64,000 bases of DNA from Bacteroidota bacterium (GCA_026391805.1 JAPLDJ010000005.1:42743-106742); one strand, 5' to 3'; positions 1-9,008 are shown, counted from the stretch's first letter. Notes: generated by a model not told the origin, from the letters alone. A program made the numbers and translations.

Positions 1-1428
1 GAGGACAGGGAGTTCGTTTTTCAGGAGGTAATGTATGTTGTCGAATAAAACTGGTGTTTTCCTGACGGTATCAAATGCATCCAGTGAGTTGATCATCCCG
101 TCGTAATCGCTGCCCGAACAGATGATGTCCCAGCCTGAAGTTCCCGGGCATACTTCCACAATGTGCAGGGCCTGGGCCAGGACAATCTCTGCCAGTTTCT
201 GCGACAGTTTATCCGGATTTCCATCACAGAGTTTATTGATCTGTTCCATCATATCCTTCCGGATCAGTCTCCCCTCCTCCATCATGATGCCGATCAGCCC
301 TTCGGATTCCTTAATCTGCTTGATGTCCCAGTCGTAGAAATTTATATCGCAGGTATTGAAAACAGGGTGAACGTCGCCGTCGGGGCTTGGAGTACCGGTG
401 ACGGCAGCATGGCTGGCGATCATCGGGAAGGGATCGCCTTTCCGGGCATAGGAATGGCGAATGTCGTAGAACTCGTTGCGGGCAAAGAAACAAAGGTGCT
501 TGATGTCGATCAGGATCCGGCGGCCCGATTCACCTTTTTCAAGCAATTTCCCGACAGCGATCTTTCCAAGCGGCGTGAATCGTTCGTCCTGTCCCTCCGA
601 CTGATCAAGGAAACAATTACCGAGACTTGCTGCATGTCCCGACATCAGGTTCCAGAAGTGATGCGAAAAGGTGATGTAAAGCGGGGCATATTGTCCTTCA
701 TGCGCCGGATCGGGGCCCCATCGCTTCACCTTGTCGATGTTGGCAACAACCAGGTCCCTGAACGCTGCATAATCAGCCCACTGATCATCCTTTACAAGAT
801 CGTAGGTATAACCCAGCATGGATTGATAATTTTTGAATTCAAGAAAGGAATGCGCCCCCTCGATGCAGAAAATGACTGCGATTTCCTTTTGCGGCGGAAG
901 CAGTGAGAACAAGGCTTTCCATGCCTTATAATCTTCATAATCCTTCAGGATCCGGAATTTATTTCCGGGATCTTTTGCCTGTTCAGCAAGATAACCGTAT
1001 TCCTTCTCCAGCCGCGGAAAATAATCAACAGGGAGGGCTGCGGCTTCACCTGAAGGGATCACGCCGTCCTTCACATTCATGAACCTGTTGATAAGAATAT
1101 CCTGGTTGAAGTTCGTCAGGCAGCCGGCAAGCCTCAGCTGGTTTTCCTTGTTAACGATCAGGTCACCGATCCCGGTCATATCGAACCACGGCAATTCAAT
1201 CGGGTAGAGCGAATTGAAGATCAGGAGCATGTTCGCATCCCATGACTTTGTGAAATCGGCCTGCGAGTATTTGATCATATTCTTGACAAAGCTGTCAAGC
1301 AAGCCATCCTTACATTTATCACTCTTAAGAAATTCCTCCCAGAGTGACTTCTGATGCCCCGGTTCGCCCGAATGAAAAGGCTTCATGGTGGAGTGGCTGT
1401 GAATATCGGCATAAAAGAGAGGCTTCAT
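1..1428 (-). CDS. Peptidase M19 (membrane dipeptidase)-like metallohydrolase, 3' end outside window
   Basis: The minus-strand frame is open from an ATG at 1428 to the window edge, so the C-terminus is missing and about 475 residues are visible. Residues 8-12 read DIHSH, a metal-binding strand as at the start of amidohydrolase-fold enzymes. Further in are IEGAHSF, SHHFWNLMSGHA, DIKHL, SHAAVTG and near the end GSDYDGM. These match, in order, the zinc-ligand Glu, His, His and the GSDFDG loop of renal dipeptidase family M19. The chain is long for the family and has no signal peptide. An in-frame TGA upstream fixes the start region. It begins 27 bases after the lipoprotein stop, so it is probably the third gene of an operon. 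The substrate cannot be told; dipeptides or other small amides are the family norm. Confidence 0.75.
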   Translation of the reverse strand, partial: MKPLFYADIHSHSTMKPFHSGEPGHQKSLWEEFLKSDKCKDGLLDSFVKNMIKYSQADFTKSWDANMLLIFNSLYPIELPWFDMTGIGDLIVNKENQLRLAGCLTNFNQDILINRFMNVKDGVIPSGEAAALPVDYFPRLEKEYGYLAEQAKDPGNKFRILKDYEDYKAWKALFSLLPPQKEIAVIFCIEGAHSFLEFKNYQSMLGYTYDLVKDDQWADYAAFRDLVVANIDKVKRWGPDPAHEGQYAPLYITFSHHFWNLMSGHAASLGNCFLDQSEGQDERFTPLGKIAVGKLLEKGESGRRILIDIKHLCFFARNEFYDIRHSYARKGDPFPMIASHAAVTGTPSPDGDVHPVFNTCDINFYDWDIKQIKESEGLIGIMMEEGRLIRKDMMEQINKLCDGNPDKLSQKLAEIVLAQALHIVEVCPGTSGWDIICSGSDYDGMINSLDAFDTVRKTPVLFDNIHYLLKNELPVL

Positions 1429-1455
1429 TGGGCTGGTGTTTATTGTTGTTTTTGT

Positions 1456-1887
1456 TCATTTCACGCGTAAGAATGTTGTCAGATCCGGAACCTGTTCCTT
1501 CTTCCCGATCCTTTTTATTGAATCGCAGCCAAATGTATTGGCGTCGTCAAACACAACCGCACGGAGCTTCCTGGAATAGATTACAACAGAAAATGTTCTT
1601 TTACCGGCCAGAAAATAATGCTGTTTTGACCGTTTAACGGTTTTGGCAACGTTCTGTGTGGATTCCTTTTCATTATCCTTCAGAAGCGAAAGATACCTTT
1701 CATAGGTCAGTGAAGATAAATCGCCCTTGTATTCGCCAAAGAGAATTAATTTCCCCCTGAGCTGGACATTTTCTGTGGAAAGGGCCAGGGAGAATTTCTG
1801 CAGCCGCTCGTTGATCTCCTCTTCTGTTGCGCACGATGTCACCATCAGCAGAACAGCGATCAAAAAAAAGTACGATTTGATTTTCAT
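1456..1887 (-). CDS. Small lipoprotein of unknown function
   Basis: 143 residues. The N-terminus has a lysine-rich start, a hydrophobic stretch and a lipobox ending VTSC at about residue 19, so it should be a lipid-anchored envelope protein. The mature part has no domain I recognise; it is charged and probably helical near the anchor (EEEINERLQKF), then has beta-like segments. It starts 7 bases after the phospholipase-like gene stops, which implies co-transcription and possibly translational coupling, and is followed by the M19-like gene. Confidence 0.7.
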   Translation of the reverse strand: MKIKSYFFLIAVLLMVTSCATEEEINERLQKFSLALSTENVQLRGKLILFGEYKGDLSSLTYERYLSLLKDNEKESTQNVAKTVKRSKQHYFLAGKRTFSVVIYSRKLRAVVFDDANTFGCDSIKRIGKKEQVPDLTTFLRVK

Positions 1888-1894
1888 GATAATT

Positions 1895-2860
1895 TCATTT
1901 CCAGAATTCGGGTATTATATCCAGGTCATCATTCATGATCAGGCGGCCGGTATCAAGGTCGATGGCAGGTATGTCGGCCTCTGTCAGAGCCGGTCCCCCT
2001 TCGTACACAAACTGGAATGATTTCTCTGCAAGGGCCACATATTTTCTGAAGAACATCGGAACACAATCCTGCAGGAAATCGATCTTAGCCGTATGCAGAA
2101 AGTTCACATCACGGTCGACCGGTTTTGTCAGGATCAATGCCTTTTCTGCATCGATATCCGCCTTGTTTTTAAACAACCAGGTATTGTCCTCGAGCTGCCT
2201 GTAGATCTGCAATCCTTCCCCCTGGGCCAGGCTGAACAACAGGTGCAATCCGCGGATCCAGCTGTTGATCTTGCCGATGGAATAGTCATCGTTATAAACA
2301 TCCCTGATCAGCTGGCTGAAAATCTGGATCGTGTCATTCGAATCCTGGTCGGAAGTGTAGTTCAACAGTTCATCCTGGATGTCGGTATAATTCAGTTCGA
2401 GGGGATAGCCCGATTTCTTCGTAATGTCATCAAGGTACAGCACATCCAGCTGCAGTTCGAGCGACCGGTGTGCCGATTTATTATCGGCGTAGTTCCCTAC
2501 TTTATCGCGGATGAACGGATGCATGATCCCATCGGCCAGCACATGCGAGATATATCCCATGAAAAAAGAGAACATCTGGTAATGGCTCTCTTCAGGAACT
2601 GAATCTTTTAATGCTTTAAGTTTAATCAATGATTGCAACGGAACCTGGTTGGTTTGCTCATAATGGAATTTATCGGCCAGCGGACCTGCCGTTGTGAGAA
2701 AGAAATCGTCATCGGCGACGCTCGCATAGGGCAGGTCAGGGGCGACCGACCCGACAAGCAGGAAATCCGATCCGTATGCCAGGATATCTTTCAACTGCCC
2801 GTCAGGAATTTCATCCTGAAGCTTTTTAGTTAAAAAGATGTGGGTGATTCCGCTGGGCAT
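1895..2860 (-). CDS. Zinc-dependent phospholipase C-like protein
   Basis: 321 residues, no signal peptide. The opening MPSGITHIF, followed by GSVAPDLPY, a tyrosine-preceded His (FHYEQT) and FMGYISHVLADGIMHPF, is typical of the zinc-dependent phospholipase C/S1-P1-like fold (Pfam Zn_dep_PLPC), in which several His and Asp residues bind zinc. A later HRSLELQLD adds another likely ligand. Members of this cytosolic branch are common in Bacteroidota and Firmicutes and mostly uncharacterised, so phospholipase activity is inferred only from the fold. It heads a tight three-gene minus-strand operon with a lipoprotein and an M19-like hydrolase. Confidence 0.7.
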   Translation of the reverse strand: MPSGITHIFLTKKLQDEIPDGQLKDILAYGSDFLLVGSVAPDLPYASVADDDFFLTTAGPLADKFHYEQTNQVPLQSLIKLKALKDSVPEESHYQMFSFFMGYISHVLADGIMHPFIRDKVGNYADNKSAHRSLELQLDVLYLDDITKKSGYPLELNYTDIQDELLNYTSDQDSNDTIQIFSQLIRDVYNDDYSIGKINSWIRGLHLLFSLAQGEGLQIYRQLEDNTWLFKNKADIDAEKALILTKPVDRDVNFLHTAKIDFLQDCVPMFFRKYVALAEKSFQFVYEGGPALTEADIPAIDLDTGRLIMNDDLDIIPEFWK

Positions 2861-2991
2861 TGTTTGAAATTTTATGAGTTCGGTTTTTAGCTGGCATTAA
2901 CGATAAGTGATAAGCGATGTTCGACTTATAACGTATGACTTTTGACATATGACGTATGATTTGCCCCTTTTGACGCACAGAAAATCATACT

Positions 2992-3657
2992 CTATTTCAC
3001 CTCTACAAGAGCCTTACAGATCGGTGCATCCACAACATAATGGTCATCGTTTTCATAAATTGTGTAGTAGCCAACCGTATGAACGATGTACAACTGCCAG
3101 CCGGGTTTTGCTTCGAAAAGCCAGTTATAACAAATCATAGAAAGGTTTGTTCTACTATCCGACCATGCAGCGCCGGAGGTCTTCCAGGCCGAAACATCTA
3201 TCTCATCAAGCGGTGTGAAACACAATTCCTTCGGGGAGGTTATATAATTAACCTCACCGGGTATTTCTTCCGGGGATGGAGGAAAATGGTCAAAGATTTT
3301 GTTCCCGTTGATGTCGTGGGAGGCAAAAACACGCCATATGACCTTGTCGGTGCGCTTGTCTTTTGCATGTGGTTTCCTCCGGAGGAAGTCATTCATCAGG
3401 TCCCCATAAGTTTTACCCTCGGGAAGTAAGACCCTCAGATCAAACTGGGTCTTTGCCTGGATAAAGAATTTCCCGTCATGATAATCAAACTGGGCGGGAT
3501 CATATTTTGCAATTTGCGGGTACCCATTGCCCGACACGCAGATGGATCCATAGCCGAAAGCCTTGATATAACCGGGATCAAGGTCGGCAAGCCTCAGGCT
3601 GAGCAAGGTCAAAAGCATAACCATGCTCAACACGATAACAGAAACAGTTTTTTTCAT
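2992..3657 (-). CDS. Secreted or anchored protein of unknown function
   Basis: 221 residues from the ATG at 3657, preceded by a purine-rich AAAGGAG about 8 bases upstream; an upstream in-frame TTG would overlap that site and is not preferred. The N-terminus MKKTVSVIVLSMVMLLTLL is a signal peptide or single membrane anchor. The rest is soluble, with many aromatic residues and a DINGNKIFD stretch resembling a calcium-binding loop, but I recognise no family. It stands alone, with about 130 bases of repeat-rich sequence on its downstream side and 248 bases upstream. Confidence 0.6.
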   Translation of the reverse strand: MKKTVSVIVLSMVMLLTLLSLRLADLDPGYIKAFGYGSICVSGNGYPQIAKYDPAQFDYHDGKFFIQAKTQFDLRVLLPEGKTYGDLMNDFLRRKPHAKDKRTDKVIWRVFASHDINGNKIFDHFPPSPEEIPGEVNYITSPKELCFTPLDEIDVSAWKTSGAAWSDSRTNLSMICYNWLFEAKPGWQLYIVHTVGYYTIYENDDHYVVDAPICKALVEVK

Positions 3658-3877
3658 TTTACTTTCTCCTTTCAATTATTAGAAATAGCGAAATAGCGAA
3701 AAATGCATTCCTGTATAAATTTTATTTTGAACCTTCATCAGCACGATTTTTTTCATGTTAACCGGATATGCAAAACCCGTTATACAAATATAAGGAAGAA
3801 AGAGAAAAATAAGGTTGGGTTCCGGATTTTTTAACATCTCTTATGAAGATTCTTACATATTTAAAATGATAATTGTT

Positions 3878-3885
3878 TAAATTTG
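3878..3885 (+). promoter_or_regulatory. Bacteroidota -7 promoter element (TAAATTTG)
   Basis: TAAATTTG matches the TAnnTTTG element 20 bases upstream of the ATG of the lipoprotein gene at 3906, giving a very short leader. No good -33 TTTG at the usual spacing was seen. Confidence 0.5.
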
Positions 3886-3905
3886 CATCGACAAAAACGT
3901 AAAAA

Positions 3906-4250
3906 ATGAAGAAAACGATCCTCTTTATTTCCCTGCTGGCCTTTGTGGCTGTGGTTTCCTGTTCAAAATCAAGCTCAACCCCGACTGAGAGCAATGGATC
4001 AACGTTCAAGTTCGTCAGTCTTACCCCTTCAGATTCCATTATGACCGTTAACGGGATCCTTACCATAATGGCGAATGCCACCGGTACAGGACTGAAGTTC
4101 AAGTGGACTGCTGATTACGGAACTTTTATCGGTAGTGGCTCTTCGGTTCAGTGGACCGTGTGCCATTCGGATAACTTCCATATTCAGTGTGAAGTAACAG
4201 ACGCTAACGGGAACTCGGACAAAAAAGAAACAATAATCCATGTCCGTTGA
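3906..4250 (+). CDS. Small lipoprotein with PKD/Ig-like domain
   Basis: 114 residues. MKKTILFISLLAFVAVVSC is a lipoprotein signal with lipobox VVSC, followed by a Ser/Thr-rich tether. The mature part holds one compact beta-sandwich of about 80 residues (FKFVSLTPSDSIMTVNG, KFKWTADYGTF, VQWTVCHSDN, CEVTDANGN), the pattern of PKD/Ig-like repeats in surface proteins; two cysteines may form a disulphide. Its end overlaps the start of the outer-membrane gene by 11 bases, so the two are translationally coupled. Confidence 0.7.
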   Translation: MKKTILFISLLAFVAVVSCSKSSSTPTESNGSTFKFVSLTPSDSIMTVNGILTIMANATGTGLKFKWTADYGTFIGSGSSVQWTVCHSDNFHIQCEVTDANGNSDKKETIIHVR

Positions 4251-5214
4251 CAAGCGTTTTGTTCCGGCCCTTCTCCTTTTCATCGTTTTATTTCCCGGGA
4301 CTTCTTTTGCCCAGTGCTGTTCAACGGGAAGTCCTGTAGGCGCCACCGTGTATATTGGGGTGTTGGGAAAAAAGACCCTGAGGGTCATCAGTTTTTACCG
4401 GCATAATTTCTCAGACACCTATTACACGGGAACCAGTAAAACTACTGAAAACAACCAGCTCAAATCTTCCAATTACAATTTTGTAGGTCTGGCCTTCGGC
4501 TACGGCATCACAAAGCGGCTGACGGTGGAGACCGACCTGGGTTATTTCATCAACAAAACGCAGGTTTTTAATACGATCGATTACCAGGAAAAAGGATACG
4601 GACTTTCAAACGGAGGCGTTACTGTAAAATACGGTGTGTTCGTGAAACCCACAAAACAAATAGAACTTACGCTTGGCACAGGTTTCAGGTACCCCTTCTC
4701 AACCAAGCCACAGGAAAAAGATGGTGTTCAGTTGTCGCGCGACGTACAACCCTCCACCAATGCCTTTGCTGCTTCCGGAATGCTCTTTTTCAACAAAGGA
4801 TTTCCCTCCATTATACTTCGCGTTTTTACGATGAACCGGTACGACCATAACTTTGAAGATCCGCTGAAATACAAGTACGGGGATATGCTCCTGAACTCGG
4901 TCTTTGTCTCCAAGCAGATCGTTAAATATTTTCTCGGCATCGTCCAGATCCGCAGCGAATACCGGTGGAAAGATGAAGATGATGGCGAGCAACTTGTGAA
5001 TACAGGGAACTGGCTTTTGATCGTTGCTCCGCAGCTGAGTTATTCGATCGCAGGAAAATGGAATACATCGATTCTTTGTGACATCCCTGTTTTCAAGAGT
5101 TACAACGGAAAACAGCTGACACCGAAATATTCATTTGCTGTAAGCCTGTCGCGCGACATCAGCTTCGGCAAGAAACCGAAAGCAGCCGGTGACATACCCG
5201 TCAGGAATAATTAA
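4240..5214 (+). CDS. Outer-membrane beta-barrel protein with CC motif after signal peptide
   Basis: 324 residues. The signal peptide ends at about SFAQ, immediately followed by a Cys pair (QCCSTGSPVGA). The rest is alternating amphipathic strands with frequent aromatic girdle residues (RVISFYRHNF, NFVGLAFGYGI, LTVETDLGYF, ELTLGTGFRYPF) and ends in a beta-strand-like segment, consistent with a monomeric barrel of about 12-14 strands. It is not a TonB receptor and lacks an OmpA domain. The gene lies between two lipoprotein genes with an 11-base overlap upstream and a 10-base gap downstream, which suggests one complex. Function unknown; the vicinal cysteines could bind metal or be redox active. 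Confidence 0.65.
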   Translation: MSVDKRFVPALLLFIVLFPGTSFAQCCSTGSPVGATVYIGVLGKKTLRVISFYRHNFSDTYYTGTSKTTENNQLKSSNYNFVGLAFGYGITKRLTVETDLGYFINKTQVFNTIDYQEKGYGLSNGGVTVKYGVFVKPTKQIELTLGTGFRYPFSTKPQEKDGVQLSRDVQPSTNAFAASGMLFFNKGFPSIILRVFTMNRYDHNFEDPLKYKYGDMLLNSVFVSKQIVKYFLGIVQIRSEYRWKDEDDGEQLVNTGNWLLIVAPQLSYSIAGKWNTSILCDIPVFKSYNGKQLTPKYSFAVSLSRDISFGKKPKAAGDIPVRNN

Positions 5215-5224
5215 CCAGAAAAAT

Positions 5225-6475
5225 ATGCAAACCAGGCTCCCCGGTCTTTTCCTCTTCATTGCAGCAATTACCATCATGGTTTCCTGCAAGAAAGAAAAAT
5301 CGGAACAGGAGGTCTCCTCCACCCTGATGACGGTTCACCTGACCGATCATTATGTTTATAATCCCTTTAAAGCAGTGGTTTTTATTTCAGGGCCGGATGG
5401 TTCGGTCCTCTCTGACACGACCATTACTTCTGACGGAACCTATATTCTGAACGGCAAATCCGGAACGACGGCCCCTGCGGCAATGAGCGTCACATTTGTG
5501 AATTATGAGCTTTACTGGCATGGTGTGAAGGTACACATCAATACCTACACAGGCGTAACGCCGGGATCAGAATGGACGATTCGTGGATCGAAGCCGGATA
5601 CCGTCGGACGAATCATGGTAACTTTTACCAACCTGCCGAATCCGCCGCCTGAGATCCTTTATTCCACCTCCGGCTATTCCAACGTTACCTATAACCCGGT
5701 CAACCAGACCTCGTTTCTTTATAAATCCCCCGACAGCCTTTACATCAGGGTCAGAAACATAACCGGCGACCGTTACAAGATTGTCGGGAATGTGCTGGCC
5801 GGCGGAACATATACGATCGACATGTCGGATGCGTTACCTGTTGCGACGCAAACAATTTCTCTTCCTTTTCCTGCGCAGAATTATCAGGCTGATATTTTCG
5901 GGTACCCGGGTGGGGATCTTTTAACCCAGACTCCTGTCATGACGGATATGCTGATAAGTAACGGCATTGCAGCTAACGCCATGACGGTCGATTTTCCACC
6001 GCAGACTTTCGGAGGGTTTCGTACCAACCTGATGCTGCAGGAAACCTTCAATTCCGTCCTTACCTATTATGACCGCACAGAAGGTGACCTTCCCTCTGCT
6101 TTCACCCAGTCATCTGCAACAATCGGAACCATGACTCCCGGAAATGGCTCAGTGCAATTCGATGCCACCGGAGCCTTCTCCATGTCGACCTCGGCCTGGA
6201 GCTATACCGGCCCATCATACCAGTTTTTCGACTGGAATCTTTACTCCAATGAAACCGACAGGAATGTCAGGCTTCCACAGCTATCCCCGGCCCTGAACAG
6301 GCTCTTCCCGGAACTGATCATCGACTCACTGGCCTTTCAATCGGTCGAACTGACCAGTTTCAATCCAGCCGGCTCCTACCAGGATTTTCTTAACCATTCA
6401 TTTGTAATGCCAGCATCCCAGCGGCAAGCGATGCATGTTGAAGCAATCTCTGTACGAAAGGAAATAGCGAGATAG
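5225..6475 (+). CDS. Large lipoprotein of unknown function
   Basis: 416 residues from the ATG at 5225, chosen because MQTRLPGLFLFIAAITIMVSC is a clean lipoprotein signal with lipobox and a longer upstream start would place 12 polar residues in front of it. The mature chain is Thr, Ser, Pro and Gly rich and beta-predicted. Its first part (VHLTDHYVYNPFKAVVF, VLSDTTITSDGTYIL) resembles a carboxypeptidase-regulatory-like or CNA-B-like fold. No catalytic motif seen. Third gene of the operon beginning at 3906. Confidence 0.65.
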   Translation: MQTRLPGLFLFIAAITIMVSCKKEKSEQEVSSTLMTVHLTDHYVYNPFKAVVFISGPDGSVLSDTTITSDGTYILNGKSGTTAPAAMSVTFVNYELYWHGVKVHINTYTGVTPGSEWTIRGSKPDTVGRIMVTFTNLPNPPPEILYSTSGYSNVTYNPVNQTSFLYKSPDSLYIRVRNITGDRYKIVGNVLAGGTYTIDMSDALPVATQTISLPFPAQNYQADIFGYPGGDLLTQTPVMTDMLISNGIAANAMTVDFPPQTFGGFRTNLMLQETFNSVLTYYDRTEGDLPSAFTQSSATIGTMTPGNGSVQFDATGAFSMSTSAWSYTGPSYQFFDWNLYSNETDRNVRLPQLSPALNRLFPELIIDSLAFQSVELTSFNPAGSYQDFLNHSFVMPASQRQAMHVEAISVRKEIAR

Positions 6476-6534
6476 CGAAATTTTTGCATTCCCGCATTCA
6501 GCATTCCTGCATTCCCGCATTCTGAAATTCCCTA
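6462..6534. repeat. Intergenic short-word repeats (ATAGCGA and GCATTCC types)
   Basis: GAAATAGCGAGATAGCGAAA is followed by runs of GCATTCCCGCATTCAGCATT type. Both words recur elsewhere in this window (3690-3710, 7652-7762, 25458-25476, 48745-48765, 59310-59345, 60185-60222). They lie only between genes here. Confidence 0.6.
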
Positions 6535-6540
6535 CCTTTG
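6533..6540 (+). promoter_or_regulatory. Bacteroidota -7 promoter element (TACCTTTG)
   Basis: TACCTTTG lies 20 bases before the ychF ATG and fits TAnnTTTG. It sits directly after the GCATTCC repeat tract. Confidence 0.55.
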
Positions 6541-6560
6541 CACTCCTAAAAACCTTTCAT

Positions 6561-7652
6561 ATGCCTTTGCGTTGCGGAATTATAGGACTTGCGGGTTCCG
6601 GAAAGACGACCCTTTTCAATTGCATTTCGAATACCCGTGCAGAAGTGCATAAAGTATCCTTTGCCGGGTCAAAATCGAACCTCGGGGTAATGAATGTTCC
6701 CGATCCTCGCTTAAAGGAAATCGACAAATTCATTCATGCCGACAGGATCGTTCCCACAACGATCGAAATGGTTGATATTCCGGGGCTGACGAAAGGCGGA
6801 AGCCACGGTGAAGGGAATAAATTCCTGGCCGATATCCGGAATGTGGATGCCCTGATCCATGTGATCCGCTGTTTCGATGATCCGATGATGCCGCATGCAG
6901 AGGGTTCGGTAAATCCCGTCAGGGACAAAGAAGCCGTCGATCTTGAACTCCAGATCAGGGATCTCGAATCGGTCGAAAAGAAGATCCAGAAAACGGAGAG
7001 ACAGGTCAAAAACGGCGAAAAAGATGCAAAGCATGCCATGGACATCCTGAACCGTTACAGGGAACACCTGGAATCGTTCAAATCGGCCCGTACGATGGAG
7101 GTTCATAAAGAAGATAAAAGATTCACCGAGGACCTGTTCCTCTTATCCGACAAGCCTGTACTCTATGTCTGCAACGTTGACGAAGGTTCAGCGACAACCG
7201 GAAATGACTATTCACAGCGGTTTCTTGAATCCATAAAGGATGAAGATGCGGAAGTGCTGATCGTTGCCGGAAAGCTTGAAGCGGAAATCGCCGAACTGGA
7301 GACCGCTGAAGACCGGGAAGTCTTCCTCGCCGACGCCGGGCTGAAGGAACCGGGCGTAAACCGGCTGGTGAGGGCCGCATTTCACCTGCTCAACCTGCAG
7401 AACTTTTTCACCGCCGGTCCCATGGAGGTCAGGGCCTGGACCATTAAAAAGGGAATGACGGCACCTCAGGCTTCCGGCGTCATCCACAGCGACCTTGAGC
7501 GCGGATTCATCCGGGCGGAAGTCATGAAATACGAAGACTTTGTCCGCCTGGGATCGGAACATGCCTGCAGGGATGCCGGCAAGCTTCTCATCGAGGGAAA
7601 GAATTACATCGTACAGGATGGGGATATTATTCACGTAAGATTTAACGTTTAA
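6561..7652 (+). CDS. ychF: Redox-regulated ATPase YchF (Obg-like)
   Basis: 363 residues, the usual length for YchF/OLA1. The P-loop reads GLAGSGKTT at about residues 9-17, the G3 motif DIPGL follows, and the fourth motif is NVDE, the altered specificity motif that makes YchF prefer ATP over GTP. A central charged coiled coil (LESVEKKIQKTERQVKNGEK) and a C-terminal TGS domain (WTIKKGMTAPQASGVIHSDLERGF, then YIVQDGDIIHVRF) complete the architecture. YchF is a ribosome-associated stress-response ATPase. It stands alone with repeat-filled gaps on both sides. Confidence 0.95.
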   Translation: MPLRCGIIGLAGSGKTTLFNCISNTRAEVHKVSFAGSKSNLGVMNVPDPRLKEIDKFIHADRIVPTTIEMVDIPGLTKGGSHGEGNKFLADIRNVDALIHVIRCFDDPMMPHAEGSVNPVRDKEAVDLELQIRDLESVEKKIQKTERQVKNGEKDAKHAMDILNRYREHLESFKSARTMEVHKEDKRFTEDLFLLSDKPVLYVCNVDEGSATTGNDYSQRFLESIKDEDAEVLIVAGKLEAEIAELETAEDREVFLADAGLKEPGVNRLVRAAFHLLNLQNFFTAGPMEVRAWTIKKGMTAPQASGVIHSDLERGFIRAEVMKYEDFVRLGSEHACRDAGKLLIEGKNYIVQDGDIIHVRFNV

Positions 7653-7856
7653 TGCGGGAATGCAGGAATGCTGAATGCGGGAATTCGGTAGTCTAATCTG
7701 TGGTTTATCTGTGAAAATCTGTGTTAATCTGTGGTGAATAATAAATAGCGAAATAGCGTAAAAATGAATTTACACCGAACACCGTAGGTATTCCATTATT
7801 GTGGATGAAAGATAATAATAATACCATTGAACACCGTAGGTGTGACATTATTCTAG
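7653..7856. repeat. Intergenic repeat cluster between ychF and hydE
   Basis: Contains three word types in series: GGGAATGCAGGAATGC, then AATCTGTG repeated four times, then AAATAGCGAAATAGCG, and finally two hairpin-forming ACACCGTAGGTGT-type units (about 7778 and 7829), the second complete and the first ending GTAGGTAT. The hairpin type reappears in inverse orientation at 41380-41445. Confidence 0.6.
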
Positions 7857-8942
7857 ATGAATCCGATTGAAGAAATATTGAACAAAGAAACATTCTCAAA
7901 AGAGGACCTGGTTGCCCTTTTATCTGCGGACGAGAAGGAAAGCGTGAAGATTTTCGAAAAGGCCAAGGCGATCAAGAAAGAGCAGGTCGGGAAAAAGGTC
8001 TATTTCAGGGGGCTGATCGAATATTCCAATTACTGTTCGAAGAATTGCTTTTACTGCGGGATCCGTGCAGGGAACAGCCGTTATGTGCGGTATGAGTTGA
8101 CGGATGAAGAGGTTTTTGAAGCCGTTAAGTATGCCTATGAGAACGATTTTGCCTCGATCGTGATCCAGTCAGGTGAACGAAGCGACCGTAAATTCACCGA
8201 CAAGATCGAATTCCTTCTGAAAGAGATCAAACGGATGACGGAAGGGAAGCTTCATGTCACCCTTTCGCTGGGCGAACAGTCTGTCGAAACTTACCGCCGC
8301 TGGTATGAAGCCGGGGCACACCGCTACCTTCTGCGGATCGAAGTTTCCAATCCGGAACTTTATAAAAAGCTCCATCCTGCCGACAAGCATCACCGGTATG
8401 AAGACCGCCTGGAAGCACTGAGACGACTGCGTGCTGCGGGTTACCAGGTCGGAACCGGCGTGATGATCGGTCTCCCCTTCCAGACCATCTCCGACCTTGC
8501 CGATGACCTTATCTTCTTCCGTGATTTTGATATCGATATGGCCGGTATGGGACCCTACATCGAACATGAAGACACGCCGCTTTACAAGTTTCGTCACGAA
8601 CTTCTTCCTCTCAGGGGCCGGTTCTTTCTCTCCCTGAAAATGGTGGCCCTGCTGAGGATCATGATGAAAGACATCAACATCGCCGCCACGACCGCCATGC
8701 AGAGCATCGATCCGGCCGGCCGCGAAAAAGCCCTGATGGTCGGCGCCAATGTCATGATGCCGAACCTCACACCGGTAAAATACCGCCAGAATTACCTCCT
8801 TTACGAAAACAAGCCCTGCATCGATGAAGAGGCGGAAGAGTGCAAAAGCTGCCTTGAAGCAAGGATCCACCTGGCCGGCGACGAGGTTGGCTACGGGGAG
8901 TGGGGGGATTCGAGACATTTCGGGAAAAGAAATGAAATTTGA
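7857..8942 (+). CDS. hydE: [FeFe]-hydrogenase H-cluster maturase HydE (radical SAM)
   Basis: 361 residues. CSKNCFYCGIR at about residues 60-70 is the CxxxCxxC radical-SAM cluster motif in the sequence context of the HydE/PylB/BioB group, with YFRGLIEYSNYC before it and IVIQSGER after, both HydE-like. The C-terminus has GANVMMPNLTPVKYR and a pair of cysteines (CKSC) as in HydE. HydE helps build the dithiomethylamine bridge of the H-cluster. No other hydrogenase or maturation gene (hydF, hydG, hydA) lies in the window, so the rest of the pathway must be elsewhere. Confidence 0.9.
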   Translation: MNPIEEILNKETFSKEDLVALLSADEKESVKIFEKAKAIKKEQVGKKVYFRGLIEYSNYCSKNCFYCGIRAGNSRYVRYELTDEEVFEAVKYAYENDFASIVIQSGERSDRKFTDKIEFLLKEIKRMTEGKLHVTLSLGEQSVETYRRWYEAGAHRYLLRIEVSNPELYKKLHPADKHHRYEDRLEALRRLRAAGYQVGTGVMIGLPFQTISDLADDLIFFRDFDIDMAGMGPYIEHEDTPLYKFRHELLPLRGRFFLSLKMVALLRIMMKDINIAATTAMQSIDPAGREKALMVGANVMMPNLTPVKYRQNYLLYENKPCIDEEAEECKSCLEARIHLAGDEVGYGEWGDSRHFGKRNEI

Positions 8943-9008
8943 CATGAGTCATACGTCAAAAGTCATAAGACATATGTCTTATGTCGTATGTCTTTTTACT
9001 TTTAAAAC
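8943..9008. repeat. GTCATAAGACATACG-type repeat with a 20-base perfect palindrome
   Basis: The gap between hydE and rlmD contains CATAAGACATATGTCTTATG (8964-8983), a perfect palindrome. Related words GTCATAAGACATACG occur at 32542-32568 and a variant at 2925-2960, so it belongs to a dispersed intergenic family rather than being a dedicated operator. Confidence 0.55.

Noticed and set aside
163..906. 247-residue plus-strand frame opposite the first gene
   Set aside because: The minus strand encodes a coherent M19-like protein with metal motifs; the plus-strand frame has no recognisable features.
8964..8983. 20-base palindrome as an operator for rlmD
   Set aside because: Its words recur in unrelated gaps, so it is better explained as part of a dispersed repeat.
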